A program made the position numbers and the translations under genes. From assembly GCA_934680015.1 (NCBI GenBank), contig CAKUSP010000004.1:62001-126000 (forward strand): a stretch of 64,000 bases of DNA. Reading direction: 5' to 3'. Shown here piece after piece: positions 26,480 through 38,943 of the stretch (positions are counted from its first letter, which is position 1; each line of letters opens with the position of its first letter). Below the pieces are notes generated by a model. That model ran no database searches, had not been told where the DNA came from, and worked only from the letters and a program-made list of their open reading frames with translations. This stretch comes from an uncultured Bacteroidales bacterium. GTDB taxonomy: Bacteria; Bacteroidota; Bacteroidia; Bacteroidales; UBA932.

Positions 26480-27855
26480 TGAAGTACTACGATAAACTCA
26501 TTTTTGAACTATCTCGAAGTGGAAGAATAGGCTTTTCGTTAAGAGAAGCTAAAGCACAAGTCTGCATACCTGATGATTTGAAAAGAAAAAAACCACTGTA
26601 TCTTCCAGAAGTCAGTGAACCTGATGTAGTGCGTCACTACACTAATCTTTCTCAGATGAACTTCGGGGTGGATACGGGCTTTTATCCTTTGGGAAGTTGT
26701 ACCATGAAATATAACCCTAAAATCAATGAAGAGATAAGTGCCTATCCTCAATTCCAGAATACCCATCCTCTAATGCATTCAGAAGGGTTAGAGAAAATAT
26801 ACGACCTTACACAAAAGTATTTGTGTGCTATAACTGGAATGTCTCGATTTACATTCCAGCCATGTGCAGGAGCCCACGGAGAACTCACAGGACTTATGCT
26901 TATGCGGGCCTACCATGAATCAAAGGGGGACTTTGCCCGTAAGCGTATTATCGTCCCAGATAGTGCGCACGGCACGAACCCAGCAAGTGCCGCTATAGCA
27001 GGTCTTGAGGTGGTGGTAGTAAAATCCGGACCAGACGGCCTTGTCGATGTAAATTCTTTAAAGCCTTTATTAGGAGAAGACTTAGCGGGGATAATGCTTA
27101 CTAACCCTAACACACTTGGATTATTCGAAAGAGATATTAAAGAAATAGCCGAATTAGTTCATGGTTGTGGGGGACTTCTCTATTATGATGGTGCCAATAT
27201 GAATCCTCTTATGGGTATGGTGCGTCCAGGCGATATGGGATTTGATATAATGCATCTTAACCTGCATAAAACTTTTTCTACTCCTCACGGAGGTGGCGGC
27301 CCAGGCAGTGGTCCAGTAGGTGTGTCCGAGAAACTCTCAGGTCTTATCCCAACTATTCGCACTTCCGGCTTCCACGGAAATACTGGCGTTATCATCAAGG
27401 CATTGGCATATATATTGAGTCTTGGTAAGCAGAATATTCGCATGGTGGGTAAATTGGCCACCTTGAATGCCAATTACATAAAAGAATCACTTCGTGATAG
27501 TTACAAGCTTCCTATAGATAGCATCTGCAAACACGAATTCGTATTTGATGGACTTAAAGAAGCCAATGGTGTTACCACTTTAGATGTAGCTAAAAGACTG
27601 CTAGATTATGGTTATCATGCTCCTACTATCTACTTCCCACTGCTATTCCATCAGACTATAATGATAGAACCTACAGAGACGGAATCAAAGGAAACTATAG
27701 ATGGTTTTATAGAAGTTATGAAGAAGATAGCCAGTGAGGCTAAATCTAATCCGGAGTTGCTTAAATCTGCACCACATGATACACCTGTTTCGCGACCAGA
27801 CGAGACACTAGCCGCTCGTAATCCTATTCTAAAGTACGTTCCACCTTGTCGATAA
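26479..27855 (+). CDS. gcvPB: Glycine dehydrogenase (decarboxylating) subunit 2
   Basis: 458 aa, matching the catalytic C-terminal half of the P protein. The PLP-binding lysine is Lys264 in [40 protein letters not shown] and [21 protein letters not shown] are strongly conserved family segments. The 3' end overlaps the convergent trmO-like gene by 32 nt. There is no visible terminator between them. Confidence 0.96.
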   Translation: MKYYDKLIFELSRSGRIGFSLREAKAQVCIPDDLKRKKPLYLPEVSEPDVVRHYTNLSQMNFGVDTGFYPLGSCTMKYNPKINEEISAYPQFQNTHPLMHSEGLEKIYDLTQKYLCAITGMSRFTFQPCAGAHGELTGLMLMRAYHESKGDFARKRIIVPDSAHGTNPASAAIAGLEVVVVKSGPDGLVDVNSLKPLLGEDLAGIMLTNPNTLGLFERDIKEIAELVHGCGGLLYYDGANMNPLMGMVRPGDMGFDIMHLNLHKTFSTPHGGGGPGSGPVGVSEKLSGLIPTIRTSGFHGNTGVIIKALAYILSLGKQNIRMVGKLATLNANYIKESLRDSYKLPIDSICKHEFVFDGLKEANGVTTLDVAKRLLDYGYHAPTIYFPLLFHQTIMIEPTETESKETIDGFIEVMKKIASEAKSNPELLKSAPHDTPVSRPDETLAARNPILKYVPPCR

Positions 27856-28516
27856 CCACAGTGTCATCTTCAATGTGAAAACATACATTAACATCATAAA
27901 ACAGCATTCCGTAACTTCTCATAGGGGTGCTGTTTTTGTGATATTGAGGACGAGGGTCTTGAGCTAGGACAGTAAATAGAGCATCTAGCTGTTCAGCGCT
28001 GAAGGTGTCATTTAATTCTCTTTCTACGGCAAGACAAGACGGGATTACATCAAGACTTTTCCACTCCGTTACATCTACAAAACCACTGCAAGAGTCCGGG
28101 TGAGAGTCGCAATAACTCACATAAGGTTTTACATCATAAATAGGCGTATCATCTGCAAGGTCAGCCCCACTTACTTCTAAAACGCCTTTTTCTATATCAA
28201 CTTTTTCTAGTTTAACACATGAAAGACCTAATCTGTTAGGTCTAAATGGAGAACGGGATGCAAAGACCCCCACTTTTTGATTACCACCAAGTCTAGGTGG
28301 CCTAACAGAGAGGGAACTTCCTTCTGAATTCAGGTTAAATTCCCATATCAGCCACAAATAGTCAAAACCATCGATTCCTCTAAGTGCTTCTTCTTTAGCG
28401 TACTCCTTTTCGAATTCAACCAGGCCATGAAGCGTGCTGGCTATTCCGCTTTGCCTCGGAATGCCAAATTTTTCTTTAAAAGGCGAGTGGAATATGGCGA
28501 TAGGTTTAATTTCCAT
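27824..28516 (-). CDS. trmO: TrmO/TsaA-type tRNA (adenine-N6)-methyltransferase
   Basis: 230 aa. The TsaA/UPF0066 barrel is clear: [59 protein letters not shown] and [20 protein letters not shown], which hold the SAM-binding and catalytic positions of the family. TrmO adds the N6-methyl group to t6A37 in some tRNAs. A C-terminal extension of about 75 aa is usual for the longer form. Its start overlaps the M23 gene's stop by 11 nt, so the two are co-transcribed. Confidence 0.93.
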   Translation of the reverse strand: MEIKPIAIFHSPFKEKFGIPRQSGIASTLHGLVEFEKEYAKEEALRGIDGFDYLWLIWEFNLNSEGSSLSVRPPRLGGNQKVGVFASRSPFRPNRLGLSCVKLEKVDIEKGVLEVSGADLADDTPIYDVKPYVSYCDSHPDSCSGFVDVTEWKSLDVIPSCLAVERELNDTFSAEQLDALFTVLAQDPRPQYHKNSTPMRSYGMLFYDVNVCFHIEDDTVVIDKVERTLE

Positions 28517-29720
28517 TTAGTATATTGGAATAGGTGGTGAATAGCGAATCGAGTTGTGGCTTGTATTGCGAAGGAAGTGGCTCGGCAGCAGGAGATTTCA
28601 TCGTCAGCGGGTCTATAGGCGTGCCATTTTTCCATACACGGAAATCCAGATGTGGCCCTGTGCTTCGCCCTGTAGATCCGACATATCCAATTACCTGTCC
28701 TTGTGTTACGCGTTTCCCTTTTTTTATGCCATTAGCAAATCCCTTTAGGTGAAGGTAACCAGTATTGTAAACGGAGTTGTGCTGTATTTTTATCATATTG
28801 CCACCACCATTATTAGTCCACCCGGCAAAAGTAACCACTCCATCTCCCAAAGCTACTACTGGGGTGCCCATAGGCGCGGCATAGTCCACACCAGTATGAG
28901 GTCGGACTTGGCCTGTTATAGGGTGCTTACGATGCATGGTGAATTTACTGCTCACTCGTGTGAATTTAAGAGGTGCCTTTAAGAATGCTTTTCTAAGGTT
29001 TTCACCTTGAGGGTTAAAATATTTGTCGCCTTTCCCAGGAATATCGAAACGAATGGCACACACTTGATCATCTCCTCTAGAGTATCTACAAAAATCCACA
29101 TGATCTACACCTATCACTTCACCTTCACATACGCTTTGAGTATAGACAGTTTGGAATCTGTCACCTTTCTGAAGTCCGAAGAAATTAACTGTCCATGCAT
29201 AAATATCCGCCAACTCTACGACCAGCTGGGCAGGTGCACCCTGCGCTGTAAGGTCAGCCCATAAAGAATTGTTTATCACCACATCTGCTTTTTTCTGCTG
29301 ATGTTCGACCGGTTTAATATAATTCCATAAGTAGAGTGAATCTGCACATTTAAAGACAGTTACTTTTGTCTTAGAATGAGAATACACAGCATATTCGAGT
29401 TTGTGATTAAGCGAATCGCCACTATAATAGGCATCGACTCTTTGGCCAATTTTCATGCGTCTTGGGTTGAATAGCGTGTCCAATTTTGACACCAATACAC
29501 TCATCGAATCTGACGGCATGCCAAGTCTTCGCAGAAGTGCTGGCAGTGTTTCATTTTTTTTAACACTAGTAGTATATAATTCGTAATCTGTAGCTCTAAA
29601 ACCGATGGGAGGAATAGTCTCTGATTCTTCGACGCGTTTGTTATCTGAATGGGACTTGCAGCTATATATACTGCAAGTAAAAATAAGTATACCTAAAAAG
29701 TGAATTATCTTTTTTAACAT
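28506..29720 (-). CDS. M23 family metallopeptidase lipoprotein
   Basis: 404-aa lipoprotein (IYSC lipobox, Cys near residue 21). Residues about 60-110 look like a LysM/OapA-like region (LPALLRRLGMPSDSMSVLVSKLDTLFNPRRMKIGQRVDAYY). The LytM/M23 catalytic domain spans about 240-370, with HTGVDYAAPMGTPV (H-x-x-x-D zinc motif) and TGPHLDFRVWKNG (H-x-D/H motif). Such proteins cut peptidoglycan cross-bridges or activate amidases during growth and division. It is the first gene before trmO on the minus strand and divergent from the GH3 gene at 29771. Confidence 0.92.
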   Translation of the reverse strand: MLKKIIHFLGILIFTCSIYSCKSHSDNKRVEESETIPPIGFRATDYELYTTSVKKNETLPALLRRLGMPSDSMSVLVSKLDTLFNPRRMKIGQRVDAYYSGDSLNHKLEYAVYSHSKTKVTVFKCADSLYLWNYIKPVEHQQKKADVVINNSLWADLTAQGAPAQLVVELADIYAWTVNFFGLQKGDRFQTVYTQSVCEGEVIGVDHVDFCRYSRGDDQVCAIRFDIPGKGDKYFNPQGENLRKAFLKAPLKFTRVSSKFTMHRKHPITGQVRPHTGVDYAAPMGTPVVALGDGVVTFAGWTNNGGGNMIKIQHNSVYNTGYLHLKGFANGIKKGKRVTQGQVIGYVGSTGRSTGPHLDFRVWKNGTPIDPLTMKSPAAEPLPSQYKPQLDSLFTTYSNILNGN

Positions 29721-29745
29721 AATTACAAAAATACTAATTATTCAT

Positions 29746-29753
29746 TAAATTTG
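29746..29753 (+). promoter_or_regulatory. Probable -7 element for the GH3/kinase/GH3 operon
   Basis: TAAATTTG matches TAnnTTTG and lies 17 nt before the ATG at 29771. I see no good TTTG at the -33 spacing. Confidence 0.4.
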
Positions 29754-29770
29754 CACTTTGCATTCGACTA

Positions 29771-30814
29771 ATGAAAAAGGTATCTATTCTTTTAGTATGG
29801 ACATTATTGATACTAAGCTCTTGTAGCGAAGTTAGAATACGCACTATGATGCGTGAGATGTCCACACGTGATAAAGTGGCGCAACTACTTGTCGCTCATC
29901 ATTATGACCCTGAAATCGATTCTCTTGTCTCGCGTGACCATATCGGTGGCGTTATAGTAATGGTAAGTACACTGGAGGAAGTAAATAGTCTTATCCCTCG
30001 GCTTAAAGCGAATAGTAAATATCCATTATTCACATGCATTGATGCAGAGTGGGGCGCCCAGATGAGACTAAGAGACGATTATAAACGTTTGCCCTATGCA
30101 TGCGAAATAGATAATGCACAGCAAGCATATGAAGTAGGGAAACAGATAGGATCAGAATTAAAGGAATTGGGCTTGGCCCTAAATCTTGCTCCAGTATGTG
30201 ATGTAAATACTAATCCGGATAACCCTGTAATAGGTTTTAGAGCCTTTGGGGATAATGTACAGAAAGTGAGCGACTTTGCAAGCGCATATGCTAAGGGATT
30301 GCATGACGAAGGCATTGGCGCATGTGCCAAGCATTTCCCAGGTCATGGTGATACCTCTGTCGATAGCCATAAGGGCCTTCCCGTAGTTAATCACGATAGG
30401 GCGAGATTGGATTCGGTAGAATTGGCCCCGTTCAGGAGGATGATAAAAGAGGATGTTGATATGGTTATGATGGGGCATTTGAGTGTACCTGCCCTTGATC
30501 CAAGTGGTGTTCCATCAAGTATTTCCAAGCCAATTTATGATTTACTTCGTAACGAGTTAGGCTATAAAGGAGTTATCGTAACAGATGGACTTATGATGCG
30601 AGGTCTGCTAGAGCATTTTAATGGCGATGATGTAAGCGCTAGTGTCGCAGCTTATCAAGCCGGCGCCGACATGCTACTAGGGGCATGTAGCGTAAAAAAC
30701 ATAATTGATGATATTACCCAGAAGGTTGAAAGCGGAGAGTTCTCTTCTAAGGAACTGGATGATAAAGTGCTAAGGGTGTTGAAATTAAAGAAAAAACTTC
30801 ATATTATTCAATAA
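29771..30814 (+). CDS. GH3 beta-N-acetylhexosaminidase (NagZ-like) lipoprotein
   Basis: 347 aa; lipobox LSSC (Cys near residue 18), so the enzyme is exported. It is a single-domain GH3 barrel: VAQLLVAHHYDP, GGVIVMVSTLEEVNSLIPRLK, LFTCIDAEWGAQMRL, LAPVCDVNTNPDNPVIGFRAFG, and the NagZ signature KHFPGHGDTSVDSHKGLPVV, which contains the His/Asp dyad that acts as general acid-base. The nucleophile Asp is in VIVTDGLMMRGL. NagZ-type enzymes remove GlcNAc from muropeptides or other beta-GlcNAc glycans. Its last A begins the next ATG. Confidence 0.9.
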   Translation: MKKVSILLVWTLLILSSCSEVRIRTMMREMSTRDKVAQLLVAHHYDPEIDSLVSRDHIGGVIVMVSTLEEVNSLIPRLKANSKYPLFTCIDAEWGAQMRLRDDYKRLPYACEIDNAQQAYEVGKQIGSELKELGLALNLAPVCDVNTNPDNPVIGFRAFGDNVQKVSDFASAYAKGLHDEGIGACAKHFPGHGDTSVDSHKGLPVVNHDRARLDSVELAPFRRMIKEDVDMVMMGHLSVPALDPSGVPSSISKPIYDLLRNELGYKGVIVTDGLMMRGLLEHFNGDDVSASVAAYQAGADMLLGACSVKNIIDDITQKVESGEFSSKELDDKVLRVLKLKKKLHIIQ

Positions 30815-32487
30815 TGCTTCATATCTATTGTAAAAATACCGGAACCTATAAGGATTTCCAAGAGGGCACTACGTTGCTCGAAATGTTGCCAAGTTTTGAA
30901 TTTGACAGGCCATATCCCATAATATCGGCAAAGGTAAATAACGTCTCTCAAGGGCTTAAATTTAGAGTGTATAATAACAGAGATGTCGAATTCGTCGATG
31001 CTACAAGTCCTTGTGCCATGAGAGTCTATACTAGATCGTTATTCTTTTTACTATTCAAGGCTGCGCACGAGACTTTTAAAGGATGTCGTACCTATCTGGA
31101 GCACCCACTTTCTGGAGGGTTTTACTGTAATATAAAAAAGAAAGATGATTCCTCACTCTCAGAAGAAGACGTACAACTATTAAAGAAAAACATGCGTAAA
31201 ATAGTGGATGAGGATGTCGCCTTCCATCGAAGAGAAGTTCAAATAGGTGAAGCCATTAAGATATTTCGGGACTTAGGTTATATTGACAAGGTAAGGCTTT
31301 TGGATACCAGCGAAGATGTCTATACGGACTATTATCTATTAGGCGATTCTCCAGATTATTATTATGGGAGGTTGCTTCCATCGGCCGGGTTCCTAACTGT
31401 ATGGGATATAATGAAATGCTATGATGGCATACTGATCCGCATTCCGGACAGGCATGATCCATCACGACTAGCCCCATATGTACCGCAACCGAAAACCTAT
31501 GAGATGTTTAGGGAGAACTTAAGATGGAATATTATTACTAGGCTTAATAATGTAGGAGATGTAAACCACCGTCTTAAGAAAGGATGTGGCAGTGAGTTAA
31601 TACAGGTGGCTGAGGCACTTCAAGAAAAGAAAATAGTAAAAATAGCAGAGGAAATCGAGCGTCGCTATTACAGCCCTCAAAATGTGCGTCTTGTCCTTAT
31701 CACTGGACCTAGTAGTTCAGGGAAAACCACATTTTGCAGGCGCCTTAGCGTACAACTTAGAGTATGTGGTCTCTCTCCAATTTCTGTTTCAACAGATGAT
31801 TACTTTGTAAATAGAGTAGATACTCCGCTTCTTCCTAATGGAAGTTATGATTTCGATAATTTTGAAACAGTAGATCATCAAGCTCTTCAAAATGATATAA
31901 TTAAACTGCTTTCAGGCGAAGAGGTGGAAGTGCCCACATATAATTTTACTACAGGTAAAAGAGAGTATAACGGAAAGAAATTGCATATGAAAGAAGGAAG
32001 TGTGTTATTAATAGAAGGTATACACGCTTTAAATCCTCGCCTTACCGATATGATAAACGACGAGTGTAAATTCCGTATATTCATATCGACCTTAACAAGT
32101 ATAAGCCTGGATAATCATAATTGCATACCACCTGTCGATAACCGTCTGCTACGTAGAATAGTGCGTGACTATAATAAAGGTGCGTTTTCTGCTGTAGAAA
32201 CAATAAAACAGTGGCCTAATGTAATAGATGCCGAAGAAAAGTGGATTTATCCTTATCAAGAGAATGCCGATGTTATGTTCAACTCTGCCTATCTTGTGGA
32301 ATTTGCAGTCTTAAGGAATCATGCAGATCCTATACTGAGAACGATACCTAAAAACTGTCCAGAATACTCTGAGGCTCATAGACTTTTAAAATTCATACAT
32401 TATTTCACCGCGGTTTCGGATAAAGAGATTCCATCAACATCACTTCTTAGAGAATTCCTCGGTGGAAGTAGCTTTAACAACTTATAA
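30814..32487 (+). CDS. Nucleoside (uridine) kinase-like protein with N-terminal TGS/ThrRS-like region
   Basis: 557 aa. The first part resembles the TGS and editing-domain regions of threonyl-tRNA synthetase (YKDFQEGTTLLEMLPSF; HPLSGGFYCNIKKKDD). The second half is a P-loop kinase: Walker A GPSSSGKT at residues 298-305, then SVSTDDYFVNRVDTPLLPNGSYDFDNFETVDH (uridine-kinase pattern), EVEVPTYNFTTGKREY and LLIEGIHALNP. This fusion is common in Bacteroidota and Clostridia and is usually called nucleoside kinase. It lies between two GH3 genes with 1-nt overlap upstream and 15 nt downstream, so it is transcribed with them. Confidence 0.88.
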   Translation: MLHIYCKNTGTYKDFQEGTTLLEMLPSFEFDRPYPIISAKVNNVSQGLKFRVYNNRDVEFVDATSPCAMRVYTRSLFFLLFKAAHETFKGCRTYLEHPLSGGFYCNIKKKDDSSLSEEDVQLLKKNMRKIVDEDVAFHRREVQIGEAIKIFRDLGYIDKVRLLDTSEDVYTDYYLLGDSPDYYYGRLLPSAGFLTVWDIMKCYDGILIRIPDRHDPSRLAPYVPQPKTYEMFRENLRWNIITRLNNVGDVNHRLKKGCGSELIQVAEALQEKKIVKIAEEIERRYYSPQNVRLVLITGPSSSGKTTFCRRLSVQLRVCGLSPISVSTDDYFVNRVDTPLLPNGSYDFDNFETVDHQALQNDIIKLLSGEEVEVPTYNFTTGKREYNGKKLHMKEGSVLLIEGIHALNPRLTDMINDECKFRIFISTLTSISLDNHNCIPPVDNRLLRRIVRDYNKGAFSAVETIKQWPNVIDAEEKWIYPYQENADVMFNSAYLVEFAVLRNHADPILRTIPKNCPEYSEAHRLLKFIHYFTAVSDKEIPSTSLLREFLGGSSFNNL

Positions 32488-32502
32488 AAACAAACTACTT
32501 TA

Positions 32503-34611
32503 ATGAAAAAAACGATTTTGCTACTCGGCCTTGCACTGGCATTTGCTTCATGCGCTAACGACTCCACGCCTGTGTATAAAGACCCTACAGCACCTTTAGA
32601 AAAAAGGCTTGACGACCTTTTGAACAGGATGACCATTGACGAGATGATAGCACAAGTAAATCTGCTACCTCGTTGGGATCATAACGATTCCATGGTTCGT
32701 GCTTCCATTGCTCAAGATAAGGTAGGCGCTATCCTAAAAAGTTGCGGGACGCAACTTAACCACTCGCTACAAGAGGATGCTCTACGATCTAGTCGTCTAG
32801 GGATTCCTCTTATGTTTCACGAAGATATCATACATGGATATCGCACTATTTTTCCGATACCCCTTGCAGAGGCTTGTAGTTGGGATAGAGAACAGGTGCG
32901 CGCTAATTCTGTAGCCATTGCACGTGAAGCCGCTTCGGCTGGTATTCAGCTTACATATGCACCTATGGTTGATATATCAACGGATGGACGCTGGGGACGC
33001 ATAATGGAGACTAGTGGAGAAGACCCATATCTTACTTCTGAATTAGCTATAGCTAGGGTTAAGGGATTTCAAGGAGACGATCTTTCAGATCCATATACCA
33101 TCATGGCTTGTGTAAAGCACTTTGCCGGTTATGCTAAACTAGGAGCTGGACTAGACTATCTAAATAGTGAATTTTCTCTTCGTGAATTAGAGGATACTTA
33201 CCTTCCACCATATCGCGCATGTATAGATGCCGGTGTAGGCTCTCTTATGGAGTCATATACCATATATGATGGCATCCCTGTGTCTTATAGCAAATTCCTA
33301 TTAAACGATGTACTGCGCGACGAATTACATTTCGATGGTCTTTTAATGACTGACTGGAAAACTATGTACTACGCCATAAAGGAAGGCGCAGAGGATAGTG
33401 AAAGTGAATCTGTGCGTAAGGCGATAAATGCAGGTATCGACATGGACATGGCCTCAGAGTACTCTATAAATCACTTGAAACAGCTTTACGACGAGGGCAA
33501 GGTATCTAAAGAAAGAATACGTGATGCAGCATATCATTGCCTTAAGGCAAAATTCCAAATGGGACTTTTCGACGATCCTTTTAGATATTTTGATGAAGAA
33601 CGAGAAAAGAAAGAGGTCAGAAGTACCGAGATACGTAATACAGCCCGTAAAGCAGCATCTGGATCTATGGTCCTTCTTAAAAATGATGGCATTCTTCCTC
33701 TTAAAAAGGGTAGATCCGTTACTGTAGTAGGACCTTTTGCCGATGGTAGTAAGAATTATCTAGGAAGTTGGAGTGCAAGTGGTAAGGCAGAGGATGTAAT
33801 AGGAGTAAAGAAAGCTGCAGAGGATGTTTTCTCAGTGCGTAATTCCGCTCCGGTAGCTATAGTATGTATAGGAGAGCCACGTGAGATAATCGGAGAAGGT
33901 GTAAGTACAGGAAAATTAGAGATAGAACCTGACCAGATAGCTATTTTGAAAAAGCATAAAGCTGCAGGTCGTAAAGTAGTAGCCGTTCTTTTTAATGGAC
34001 GTCCTTTATGTCTTTCAAATGTGTTGGATAATTGTGATGCCTTGCTTGAGGCATGGTATCCAGGTACTGAAGGTGGACTTTCCGTTGTGGATATTTTATG
34101 CGGAGATGTTAATCCTTCTGGAAAATTAGTACAGACTTTTCCTCGTCATGCAGGCCAAGTGCCTATTCAGTATAACCCTCTTCGCACTTTTGGCTATGTA
34201 TATCACGCAGATATTGAGAAAGGACCTGAATTTCCATTTGGATTCGGTCTAAGTTATACTACATACAAGTATAGCCAGCCTCGCGTTGAAAAAGAACACT
34301 ACAGGATCGGTGAAACAGTAAAAGTTAGTGTGGATGTGACTAATACTGGTGATAGGAAAGGAGAAGAAGTAATTCAGTTATACATTGCTGACTTAGTTGC
34401 CTCTGTAGTCCCTCGTGAAAAAATGCTAAAAGAATTCGCAAAGGTGTCTATAGAGCCAGGTCAAACACGTACTGTGGAATTTGAATTAAAACCAGACGCA
34501 TTTAAGATATATGATGCAGATCATAATTGGACTATTGAGCCTGGCCAGTGGCGGATAGAGGTAGGTCCTTCATCTGCTAATACCTCATCAGTGACAATTC
34601 TAATGGATTAA
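32503..34611 (+). CDS. bglX: GH3 beta-glucosidase (BglX-like) lipoprotein
   Basis: 702 aa, near full length for three-domain GH3 enzymes. Lipobox FASC (Cys near residue 18) predicts a lipid anchor. The N-terminal barrel shows IPLMFHEDIIHGYRTIFPIPLAEACSWD, TYAPMVDISTDGRWGRIMETSGEDPYL, CVKHFAGYAKLGAG and the nucleophile in GLLMTDWKTMYY. The C-terminal sandwich (LLKNDGILPLKKG, LFNGRPL, ALLEAWYPGTEGGLSVVDIL) and an Fn3-like domain (GFGLSYTTYKY onward) follow. It removes terminal beta-linked glucose from oligosaccharides in the periplasm. A terminator follows. Confidence 0.93.
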   Translation: MKKTILLLGLALAFASCANDSTPVYKDPTAPLEKRLDDLLNRMTIDEMIAQVNLLPRWDHNDSMVRASIAQDKVGAILKSCGTQLNHSLQEDALRSSRLGIPLMFHEDIIHGYRTIFPIPLAEACSWDREQVRANSVAIAREAASAGIQLTYAPMVDISTDGRWGRIMETSGEDPYLTSELAIARVKGFQGDDLSDPYTIMACVKHFAGYAKLGAGLDYLNSEFSLRELEDTYLPPYRACIDAGVGSLMESYTIYDGIPVSYSKFLLNDVLRDELHFDGLLMTDWKTMYYAIKEGAEDSESESVRKAINAGIDMDMASEYSINHLKQLYDEGKVSKERIRDAAYHCLKAKFQMGLFDDPFRYFDEEREKKEVRSTEIRNTARKAASGSMVLLKNDGILPLKKGRSVTVVGPFADGSKNYLGSWSASGKAEDVIGVKKAAEDVFSVRNSAPVAIVCIGEPREIIGEGVSTGKLEIEPDQIAILKKHKAAGRKVVAVLFNGRPLCLSNVLDNCDALLEAWYPGTEGGLSVVDILCGDVNPSGKLVQTFPRHAGQVPIQYNPLRTFGYVYHADIEKGPEFPFGFGLSYTTYKYSQPRVEKEHYRIGETVKVSVDVTNTGDRKGEEVIQLYIADLVASVVPREKMLKEFAKVSIEPGQTRTVEFELKPDAFKIYDADHNWTIEPGQWRIEVGPSSANTSSVTILMD

Positions 34612-34632
34612 TCATCACCACCTTACAAATTT

Positions 34633-34674
34633 AAAGGGGCGGACTAAAAATTTATTAGTCAAGCCCCTTTTTGT
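34633..34674 (+). terminator. Rho-independent terminator after bglX
   Basis: The stem AAAGGGGC / GCCCCTTT is continued, after small bulges, by GACTAA / TTAGTC. A T run follows. Confidence 0.85.
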
Positions 34675-34758
34675 ATCTCAGTAGGTCAATTTCGTTTTAA
34701 ATATTCAATTCTCAAGAATTAAACCCTTTTAAAATTTATTTACATGATTTTTAGTAAC

Positions 34759-36447
34759 TTAGTCGCTGTATTCTTTTAGATAGTCTATTTTGAAAGCAGG
34801 AGCTTGCTCTTTATAACGTTTAAGACTGGAAGAAGATAACCATGTTATGTAACCATCACAAAGTCCTGCTGCAAAAAGCCCCCTTATTTCCTTTTCTATA
34901 TTTTCAGCGTTGTAATCTATTCCATTAGGATCTACATGTTTCATAACATGATAGGCTTGTATCCAAGTGCGTACTTTAGCTGGAGCAGGAGTGGCTGCTT
35001 GACGCCCTTTGACTCTGAGTCCCCATTGGTAAAGCAGTTCATATGGATGGTTCCAAGGCTTTTTTATTCCATAGAAGCCATCTGGAAAGTGATCCGGGTA
35101 TGGCATCCCACACATCACGTCAGCTACGTTTGAAAGAGCAGGCCAATATTGGCCGTATGCTGTAGTATAACCCGGGTTAGCACTTTCTCCGAAAACATCG
35201 ATAGAAACGTAAGCCCCCTTCGCGTGAATCTCATCACAAGCATACATAACGAATCGCTGTATAGCTTGAACCTTTGATTCGTTATAAGTATTATGATAAT
35301 CTACAAGGTCTTCGATGCGCGTCATTCTATCTGGGAAGCGTACATAGTCGAAATTAATCTCGTTAAAACCGAATTTCTCTACAGCTTCCTTGGCCAGTTC
35401 CACGTTAAATTGCCATACCTTGCGATTATATGCACTAGGCCAATAAGATTTATTGTGAAGGTATGGCTTCCCAGTAGCTTTTTCTGTAATGGCGCTCTGT
35501 GGATTATCTTTCACGAAATAGGTATCTTTAAAACAAGTAATTCTTCCTACCACATAAAACCCTTCTTCATGTAACCTTTTTACAGCATTTCTATAAAGTT
35601 CCTCGCCACGAGACGAAGCACGTGCATAATTAGTAGGGGAGAAACGCTTCATAGCTTCAGCCTTGAAGCCTGGACATTCGTTATCTTTAATATCTATAAC
35701 AAAAGTGTTGATTTTAGTCTTTTTAGCAAGCGCGATGTATGATTCGATATTGGCAATGTTTCCAGGAGCGAAATTAATGTAAAGCGAATAGCACGAATTA
35801 GGCATCACATTATCTTCAAATGTAGGTTTCTCATATGGATAAAAGTCACAATCATAGGCTTTTCCACCACCGAAGCTGTTTCGCACTGCCAAGTGGAGCG
35901 AATCATAAACTTCCGGCTTATGACGGGCAAGTGCGCTTTCCTTACTTTTGGTTAGATATTTGGCATACACATAGCCCTGCCCAGAGGCACAGCGTACTTT
36001 ATAGCGATGAACTTCTCCTTTATTATCAGGCCAATCCGCCCCTTCCACCTGCACGCTTGTCCCTTTACGCAGCAAGCCTGCAATTTTAGATGTCGTCGTG
36101 TCGGATATAATGGAGACGCTACTTCTGGCAAATAGCCTTTTTTCCATCACAACTGCACTACTATCCGTAGTGATATTTCTAGTATTTATGTAATATTTAC
36201 GGGAACGGGCGCTTTGAACCTGTGCATATGTACTGTCGCCTATACTTATAGTACCGTCTCCGTATACTTTTACTTGAGAGCCTCTTACGGCAAAATCACT
36301 TGCTTTCAGTTCCCCGCTTTTCTTATCAAGCGAATAAAGACAAGTATATGGTGAGTTAGATGCTACGAGCATAAGTCGGGTATTATCCTTACAGCCAGCA
36401 GCAAATGATACTAGGCATAGGGGAAGTATTAACGGGAGTATCTTCAT
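34759..36447 (-). CDS. Putative glycoside hydrolase (DUF4015/GH13-like barrel) with SH3-like domain, lipoprotein
   Basis: 562 aa. The signal ends in AAGC (Cys near residue 19). Residues about 110-170 form an SH3b-like domain (ISDTTTSKIAGLLRKGTSVQVEGADW...YVYAKYLTKS). The C-terminal 350 residues match the putative glycoside hydrolase family DUF4015: INTFVIDIKDNECPGFKAEA, GFYVVGRITCFKDTYFVKDNP, FGFNEINFDYVRFPD, YVSIDVFGESANPG and MPYPDHFPDGFYG. The NFDYVRFPD and DVFGE strands hold the likely acid residues. The substrate is unknown; the SH3b part suggests cell-wall contact. It is a single gene, divergent from the CobW gene. Confidence 0.85.
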   Translation of the reverse strand: MKILPLILPLCLVSFAAGCKDNTRLMLVASNSPYTCLYSLDKKSGELKASDFAVRGSQVKVYGDGTISIGDSTYAQVQSARSRKYYINTRNITTDSSAVVMEKRLFARSSVSIISDTTTSKIAGLLRKGTSVQVEGADWPDNKGEVHRYKVRCASGQGYVYAKYLTKSKESALARHKPEVYDSLHLAVRNSFGGGKAYDCDFYPYEKPTFEDNVMPNSCYSLYINFAPGNIANIESYIALAKKTKINTFVIDIKDNECPGFKAEAMKRFSPTNYARASSRGEELYRNAVKRLHEEGFYVVGRITCFKDTYFVKDNPQSAITEKATGKPYLHNKSYWPSAYNRKVWQFNVELAKEAVEKFGFNEINFDYVRFPDRMTRIEDLVDYHNTYNESKVQAIQRFVMYACDEIHAKGAYVSIDVFGESANPGYTTAYGQYWPALSNVADVMCGMPYPDHFPDGFYGIKKPWNHPYELLYQWGLRVKGRQAATPAPAKVRTWIQAYHVMKHVDPNGIDYNAENIEKEIRGLFAAGLCDGYITWLSSSSLKRYKEQAPAFKIDYLKEYSD

Positions 36448-36495
36448 ATTATAATTTTTGAGGAGTGCAAAGATAATATATTTCGAGAATAATAG

Positions 36496-36503
36496 TAAAT
36501 TTG
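36496..36503 (+). promoter_or_regulatory. Probable -7 element for the CobW-esterase pair
   Basis: TAAATTTG matches TAnnTTTG and lies 20 nt before the ATG at 36524. No clear -33 TTTG is seen. Confidence 0.4.
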
Positions 36504-36523
36504 CTCTCTAAACTGATTATATT

Positions 36524-38939
<2,416 letters not shown>

Positions 38940-38943
38940 GTAA

